In this document: positions 56,701 to 64,000 of the stretch, one piece after another
Numbering within the stretch: the stretch's first letter is position 1
Layout of the letters: each line of letters opens with the position of its first letter
Source of the DNA: Mytilus edulis
Taxonomy: Eukaryota > Mollusca > Bivalvia > Mytilida > Mytilidae
NCBI RefSeq assembly: GCF_963676685.1
Contig: NC_092353.1
Span: 7,344,207 to 7,408,206 of the forward strand
Length of the DNA: 64,000 bases
Direction of reading: 5' to 3'
The notes under the pieces: model-generated
What the model was told of the DNA's origin: nothing
Seen by the model: only the letters and a program-made list of their open reading frames with translations
Database searches by the model: none
Position numbers and translations under genes: made by a program

Positions 56701-59700
56701 GGTTTATCTATAATAAGGGGCTAAAGGGTCGCAGCAGTCCATTCCATTATTCAAAATATCCATTTCATTATTCAAAATTGGCTCTGTCTGAATGTTCTCG
56801 CGTATTTCGATATTTAAGTCCTTGGTTACTCCTGTAATATCCGTTGTAGAACATATTGACTTCATACCTTTTGTTCCTCTCTTAATAAGCATTCGATCGA
56901 GGTATAAGGTATATCTGTAATAAGGGGCCAACGGGTCACAACAGTCCATTCCATTATTCAAAATATCCATTTTATTATTCAAAATTGGCTATTTCTTAAT
57001 TTTCATGCGTATTTTGGCATTTAAGTCCTCCGTAACCCCTCTAATGGTCATTGCGGCACATATAATGTATACTCAGTTTATTTTTCTATCAATAAGCTTT
57101 AATTTGGTGTATATAATTTGCCTTTATTAGGGACTGAAGGGCTGTAGTAGTCCATTTCATCATTATAAAAGCTATTCCTGAATGTTCTCGCGTATTTCGA
57201 TATTTAGGTCGTTCGTTACTTCTCTAATATGCGTTGCAGAACTTGTTGAATATAAACATTTTGTTCCCATCGAAATAAGCTTTTGAATGAGGTATAAGGT
57301 CTATAATTAGGGGCTAAAGGGTAGCAGCAGTCCATTCCATTATTCAAAATATCCATTTCATTATTTAAAATTGGCTATTTCTTGATTTTCATGCGTATTT
57401 TAGCATTTAAGTCCTTCGTAACCCCCCTTATGGTCATTGCAACACATATCATTTATACTCAAGTTTTTCCTCTATCAATAAGCTTTAATTTGGTGAGAAA
57501 ATTTGCATTATTAGGTACTGAAGGGCTGTAGTAGTCCATTCCATTATTCAAAAAAAGCTTTTTCTTAATGTTCAAGCGTATTTCGATATTTAGGTAGTTC
57601 ATTACTTCTCTAAAATGCGTTGCGGAACTTGTTGACTATATACATTTTGTTCCTCTCGTAATAAGCTTTCGAATGAGGTATAAGGTTTATCTATAATTAG
57701 GGGCTAAAGGGTCGCAGCAGTCCATTTCATTATTCAAAATATCCATTTCATTATTCAAAATTGGCTATTTTTTGATTTTCATGCGTATTTTGGCATTTAG
57801 GTCCTCCGTAACCCCTCTAATGGTCATTGCGGCACATATAATTTATACTCAAATTTTTCCTCTATCAATAAGCTTTAATTTGGTGTATAAAATTTGCATT
57901 TTTAAGGACTGAAGGGCTGTAGTAGTCCATTCCATTATTCAAAATAAGCTATTTCTTAATGTTCAAGCGTATTTCGATATTTAGGTCGTTCGTTACTTCT
58001 CTAAAATGCGTTGCTGAACTTATTGAATATATACATGTTGTTCCTCTCGTAATAAGCTTACGAATGAGGTATAAGGTTTATCGATAATTAGGAACTAAAT
58101 GGTCGCAGCAGTCCATTCCATTATTCAAAATATCCATTTCATTATTCAAAATTGGCTATTTCTTGATTTTCATGCGTATTTTGGCATTTATGTCCTCTGT
58201 AACCCCTCTAATGGTCGTTGCGGCACATATCGTTTATACTCAGTTTATTCCTCTATCAATAAGCTTTAATTTGATGTATAAAATTTGCCTTTATTAAGGA
58301 CTAAAGGACTGTAGTAGTCCATTCAATTATTCAAAATTGGCTCTTTTTGAATGTTCACGCGTATTTCGATACTTAAGTCCTTCGTTTCTCCTCTAATATG
58401 CTTTGCGAAACATATTGACTATATACATTTTGTTACTCTCTTGATAAGCCTTCGATTGAGGTATAATATATGTATCTGTAATTAGGGGCTGAAGGGTCAT
58501 AGCAGTCCATTCTATTATTCAAAATATCCATTTCATTATTCAAAATTGGCTCTTTCTCAATGTTCACGTGTATCCCGATATTTAAGTCCTTTGGTTTCTC
58601 CTGTCATATCCGTTGCGGAACATATTGACTATATACCTTTTGTTCCTCTCTTAATAAGCTTTCGATCGAGGTATAATATATATCTGTAATTAGGGGCTGA
58701 AGGGTCCTGCCAGTCCATTCCATTATTCAAAATATTCATTTCATTATTCAAAATTGGCTTTGTCTGAATGTTCTCGCGTATTTCGATATTTAAGTCCTTG
58801 GTTACTCCTCTAATATCCATTGTTGAACATATTGACTACATACCTTTTGTTCCTCTCTTAATAAGCTTTCGATCGAGGTTTAAGGTATATCTGTAATAAG
58901 GGGACAACGGGTCACAACAGTCCATTCAATTATTCAAAATATCCATTTTATTATTCAAAATTGGCTATAGCCTAATTTTCATGCGTATTTTGGCATTTAG
59001 GTCCTCCGTAACACCTCTAATGGTCGTTGCGGCACATATCGTATATACTCAGTTTATTCCCCTATCAATAAGCTTTAATTTGGTGTATAAAATTTGCCTT
59101 TATTAGGGACTGAAGGGCTGTAGTTGTCCATTCCATTATTCACAATAAGCTATTTCTTAATGTTCAAGCGAATTTCGATATTTAGGTCGTTCGTTTCTTC
59201 TCTAAAATGCGTTGCAGAACTTGTTGACTATATACATTTTGTTCCTCTCGTTATAAGCTTTCGAATGAGGTATAAGGTTTATCTAGAATTAGGGGCTAAA
59301 ATTCGTAGCAGTCCATTTCATTATTCAAAATATCCATTTCATTATTCAAAATTGGCTATTTCTTGATTTTCATGCGTATTTTGGCATTTAGGTCCTCCGT
59401 AACCCCTCTAACGGTCATTGCGGCACATATCATTTATACTCAAGTTTTTCCTCTATCAACAAGCTTTAATGTTGTGTATAAAATTTGCATTATTAGGGAC
59501 TGAAGGGCTGTAGTAGTTCATTCCATTATTCAAAATAAGCTTTAATAATTTCTTAATGTTCAAGCGTATTTCGATATTTAGGTCGTTCGTTACTTCTCTG
59601 AAATGCGTTGCGGAACTTGTTGACTATAAACATTGTGTTCCTCTCGTTATCAGCTTTCGAATGAAGTATAAGGTATATCTATAATTAGGGGCTAAATGGT

Positions 59701-60059
59701 CGCAGCAGTCCATTCCATTATTCAAAATATCCATTTCATTATTCAAAATTGGCTATTTCTTGATTTTCATGCGTATTTTGGCATTTATGTCCTCCGTAAC
59801 CCCTCTAATGGTCGTTGCGGCACATATCGTTTATACTCAGTTTATTCCTCTATCAATAAGCTTTAATTTGATGTATAAAATTGGCCTTTATTAAGGACTA
59901 AAGGACTGTAGTAGTCCATTCAATTATTCAAAATTGGCTCTTTTTGAACGTTCACGCGTATTTCGATACTTAAGTCCTTTGTTTCTCCTCTAATATGCTT
60001 TGCGAAACATATTGACTATATACATTTTGTTACTCTCTTGATGAGCCTTCGATTGAGGT

Positions 60060-63000
60060 ATAATATATGTATCTGTAATTAGGGGCTGGAGGGTCATAGC
60101 AGTCCATTCTATTATTCAAAATATCCATTTCATTATTCAAAATTGGCTCTTTCTCAATGTTCACGTGTATCCCGATATTTAAGTCCTTTGGTTTCTCCTG
60201 TCATATCCGTTGCGGAACAAATTGACTATATACCTTTTTTTCCTCTCTTAATAAGCTTTCGATCGAGGTATAATATATATCTGTAATTAGGGGCTGAAGG
60301 GTCCTGCCAGTCCATTCCATTATTCAAAATATTCATTTCATTATTCAAAATAAGCTATTCCTGAATGTTCTCGCGTATTTCGATATTTAGGTCGTTCGTT
60401 ACTTCTCTAATATGCGTTGCAGAACTTGTTGAATATAAACATTTTGTTCCCATCGAAATAAGCTTTTGATTGAGGTATAAGGTCTATAATTAGGGGCTAA
60501 AGGGTCGCAGCAGTCCATTCCATTGTTCAAAATATCCATTTCATTATTCAAAATTGGCTATTTCTTGATTTTCATGCGTATTTTGGCATTTAAGTCCTCC
60601 GTAACCCCTCTAATGGTCATTGCAACACATATAATTTATACTTAAGTTTTTCCTCTATCAATAAGCTTTAATTTGGTGAGAAAATTTGCATTATTAGGGA
60701 CTGAAGGGTTTTAGTAGTCCATTCCATTATTCAAAATAAGCTATTTCTTAATGTTCAATCGTATTTCGATATTTAGGTAGTTCATTACTTCTCTAAAATG
60801 CGTTGCGGAACTTGTTGACTATAAACATTGTGTTCCTCTCGTTATCAGCTTTCGAATGAAGTATAAGGTCTATCTATAATTAGGGGCTAAATGGTCGCAG
60901 CAGTCCATTCCATTATTCAAAATATCCATTTCATTATTCAAAATTGGCTATTTCTTGATTTTCATGCGTATTTTGGCATTTATGTCCTCCGTAATCCCTC
61001 TAATGGTCGTTGCGACACATATCGTTTATACTCAGTTTATTTCTCTTTTCATAAGCATGAATTTGGTGTATAAAATTTGCCTTTATTAAGGACTAAAGGG
61101 CTGTAGTAGTCCATTCAATTATTCAAAATTGGCTCTTTTTGAATGTTCACGCGTATTTCGATATTTAAGTCCCTCTTTTTTCCTCTAATATGCTTTGCGA
61201 AACATATTGACTATATACATTTTGTTCCTCTCTTGATAAGCCTTCGATTGAGGTATAATATATATATATATATATCTGTAATTAGGGGCTGAAGGGTCAT
61301 AGCAGTCCATTCTATTATTCAAAATATCCATTTCATTATTCAAAATTGGCTCTTTCTCAATGTTCACGTGTATCCCGATATTTAAGTCCTTTGGTTTCTC
61401 CTGTCATATCCGTTGCGGAACAAATTGACTATATACCTTTTTTTCCTCTCTTAATAAGCTTTCGATCGAGGTATAATATATATCTGTAATTAGGGGCTGA
61501 AGGGTCCTGCCAGTCCATTCCATTATTCAAAATATTCATTTCATTATTCAAAATAAGCTATTCCTGAATGTTCTCGCGTATTTCGATATTTAGGTCGTTC
61601 GTTACTTCTCTAATATGCGTTGCAGAACTTGTTGAATATAAACATTTTGTTCCCATCGAAATAAGCTTTTGATTGAGGTATAAGGTCTATAATTAGGGGC
61701 TAAAGGGTCGCAGCAGTCCATTCCATTGTTCAAAATATCCATTTCATTATTCAAAATTGGCTATTTCTTGATTTTCATGCGTATTTTGGCATTTAAGTCC
61801 TCCGTAACCCCTCTAATGGTCATTGCAACACATATAATTTATACTTAAGTTTTTCCTCTATCAATAAGCTTTAATTTGGTGAGAAAATTTGCATTATTAG
61901 GGACTGAAGGGTTTTAGTAGTCCATTCCATTATTCAAAATAAGCTATTTCTTAATGTTCAATCGTATTTCGATATTTAGGTAGTTCATTACTTCTCTAAA
62001 ATGCGTTGCGGAACTTGTTGACTATAAACATTGTGTTCCTCTCGTTATCAGCTTTCGAATGAAGTATAAGGTCTATCTATAATTAGGGGCTAAATGGTCG
62101 CAGCAGTCCATTCCATTATTCAAAATATCCATTTCATTATTCAAAATTGGCTATTTCTTGATTTTCATGCGTATTTTGGCATTTATGTCCTCCGTAATCC
62201 CTCTAATGGTCGTTGCGACACATATCGTTTATACTCAGTTTATTTCTCTTTTCATAAGCATGAATTTGGTGTATAAAATTTGCCTTTATTAAGGACTAAA
62301 GGGCTGTAGTAGTCCATTCAATTATTCAAAATTGGCTCTTTTTGAATGTTCACGCGTATTTCGATATTTAAGTCCCTCTTTTTTCCTCTAATATGCTTTG
62401 CGAAACATATTGACTATATACATTTTGTTCCTCTCTTGATAAGCCTTCGATTGAGGTATAATATATATATATATATATCTGTAATTAGGGGCTGAAGGGT
62501 CATAGCAGTCCATTCTATTATTCAAAATATCCATTTCATTATTCAAAATTGGCTCTTTCTCAATGTTCACGTGTATCCCGATATTTAAGTCCTTTGGTTT
62601 CTCCTGTCATATCCGTTGCGGAACATATTGACTATATACCTTTTGTTCCTCTCTTAATAAGCTTTCGATCGAGGTATAATATATATCTGTAATTAGGGGC
62701 TGAAGGGTCCTGCCAGTCCATTCCATTATTCAAAATATTCATTTCATTGTTCAAAATATGCTATTCCTGAATGTTCTCGCGTATTTCGATATTTAGGTCG
62801 TTCGTTACTTCTCTAATATGCGTTGCAGAACTTGTTGAATATAAACATTTTGTTCCCATCGAAATAAGCTTTTGATTGAGGTATAATGTCTATAATTAGG
62901 GGCTAAAGGGTCGCAGCAGTCCATTCCATTGTTCAAAATATCCATTTCATTATTCAAAATTGGCTATTTCTTGATTTTCATGCGTATTTTGGCATTTAAG

Positions 63001-63672
63001 TCCTCCGTAACCCCTCTAATGGTCATTGCAACACATATAATTTATACTTAAGTTTTTCCTCTATCAATAAGCTTTAATTTGGTGAGAAAATTTGCATTAT
63101 TAGGGACTGAAGGGCTTTAGTAGTCCATTCCATTATTCAAAATAAGCTATTTCTTAATGTTCAATCGTATTTCGATATTTAGGTAGTTCATTACTTCTCT
63201 AAAATGCGTTGCGGAACTTGTTGACTATAAACATTGTGTTCCTCTCGTTATCAGCTTTCGAATGAAGTATAAGGTCTATCTATAATTAGGGGCTAAATGG
63301 TCGCAGCAGTCCATTCCATTATTCAAAATATCCATTTCATTATTCAAAATTGGCTATTTCTTGATTTTCATGCGTATTTTGGAATTTATGTCCTCCGTAA
63401 TCCCTCTAATGGTCGTTGCGACACATATCGTTTATACTCAGTTTATTTCTCTTTTCATAAGCTTGAATTTGGTGTATAAAATTTGCCTTTATTAAGGACT
63501 AAAGGGCTGTAGTAGTCCATTCAATTATTCAAAATTGGCTCTTTTTGAATGTTCACGCGTATTTCGATATTTAAGTCCCTCTTTTTTCCTCTAATATGCT
63601 TTGCGAAACATATTGACTATATACATTTTGTTCCTCTCTTGATAAGCCTTCGATTGAGGTATAATATATATA
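60060..63672. repeat. Higher-order repeat with exact 1203-bp period (three units)
   Basis: The segment GGTCTATAATTAGGGGCTAA recurs at 60,481, 61,684 and 62,887 (third copy with one change), exactly 1203 bp apart. All monomers between match almost perfectly. Each unit is six monomers. The first two units share GAACAAATTGAC and CTTTTTTTCC variants, where the third has GAACATATTGAC and CTTTTGTTCC, so units one and two are the closest pair. The third unit is cut by the transposon at 63,673. Confidence 0.93.
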
Positions 63673-64000
63673 TGTTCCAGACCGTATGAGTATTTGGACC
63701 GTACGCGTACGGTCTGGACCGTATGCGTACTTTTTCGAAATACTCATACGGTCGGACCGTACGCGTACGGTCTGACTAATATCAAGAAGTTGGTCAATTG
63801 TACTAGATACAAATACATATAACAGATCAACATAACTTAACTCTCAAATAAATAGAAAAAAATATCAATTGTAATTGAAATAAAAACTTTACATTTTAAC
63901 TATTTAAAAAATTCACGCTAATTAAATCTGTAAATCTCTAGTATTTAGCAGGTAGATCAGTAATACATAATACACTAATAGTCCATCAGCTGGTAAGGTA
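63673..64000. mobile_element. Second palindromic-end TA-target transposon (left end, runs off window)
   Basis: It starts TGTTCCAGACC after TA in the satellite's TA-rich tract. The 100-bp end repeats the architecture of the element at 9006-10,033, but with GACCGTACGCGTACGGTC as the palindrome and ACCGTATGAGTATTTGG as the half-unit. The interior from 63,780 is AT-rich with no gene. The right end lies outside the window. Confidence 0.85.

Larger units (their letters stand above)
46428..63672. repeat. Satellite array, right block (17 kb, higher-order structure)
   Basis: Continuous tandem monomers of about 195-210 bp. At least four monomer types are visible. Two are the types of the left block. 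A third has TTTTTGAATGTTCACGCG and ATATGCTTTGCGAAACATATTG. A fourth has CTCAATGTTCAGGCGTATTTCG, AAGTCCTTGGTTACTCC and GGCTGAAGGATCCTGC. Types occur in blocks: the fourth dominates 46.7-50.9 and 52.3-56.4 kb, and the first two dominate 51.3-52.3, 54.0-54.9 and 56.4-58.3 kb. Longer segments recur, as listed separately. AAGCTT is present in most monomers. The short open frames, mostly minus strand, follow the repeat and are not genes. Confidence 0.96.

Noticed and set aside
60891..63479. Three identical 60-codon plus-strand frames spaced 1203 bp apart
   Set aside because: They are copies of the same satellite segment in the higher-order repeat, not a gene family.
41015..63672. CRISPR-like or other prokaryotic repeat array
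   Set aside because: Repeats are contiguous 200-bp monomers without unique spacers, in a eukaryotic context. It is satellite DNA.

Overview
The window looks like nuclear DNA of a marine bivalve mollusc, most likely a mussel (Mytilidae). This is inferred from strong AT-richness, spliced genes with long introns, a fibrinogen-related gene, and several interspersed repeat families that I associate with mussel genomes. No bacterial or organellar signal is visible. The taxon should be treated as inference.

Layout. Positions 1-16,300 are a nest of transposable elements. There is a zinc-knuckle ORF1 (1183-2451), a 1.49 kb terminal-inverted-repeat (TIR) element with a 5-bp target duplication that holds a 138-bp element of the same style, and a 3.27 kb TIR element with TTA duplications. 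A decayed L1/Tx1-like LINE ORF2 (8942-16221) is split twice: by a 1028-bp TA-target element with unusual palindromic ends, and by an antisense LINE of another clade flanked by a 32-bp duplication. Positions 16,300-33,000 hold the only host gene I can support: at least seven exons (18,093-32,857) encoding Ly6/three-finger modules, a Thr-rich linker and a complete C-terminal fibrinogen domain. Its introns carry repeat copies and a three-unit tandem array of tRNA-like sequences.

Positions 33,000-35,100 hold a long inverted repeat, and 35,115-35,372 a small LINE fragment. Positions 35,390-40,900 are a more GC-rich, decayed Polinton/Maverick-type (virus-like) element. It has a packaging-ATPase-like gene and capsid-like pieces on the minus strand, and an integrase and a possible phospholipase-like piece on the plus strand, all broken. 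From about 41,015 to 63,672 the window is a complex satellite with monomers of about 195-210 bp and several higher-order repeats, the last an exact 1203-bp period. A 4.03 kb Penelope-like retroelement with an almost intact 623-residue reverse transcriptase and inverted and direct terminal repeats sits in it at 42,400-46,427. The array is cut at 63,673 by a second member of the palindromic-end transposon family, which runs off the window.

How it fits together. Most of the sequence is mobile or repetitive. Several insertions can be ordered because their empty sites can be inferred (LINE reading frame, satellite monomers, terminal repeats). The main leads are the palindromic-end transposon family, whose copies differ by paired changes that keep the palindromes intact, and the three-finger plus fibrinogen gene architecture.
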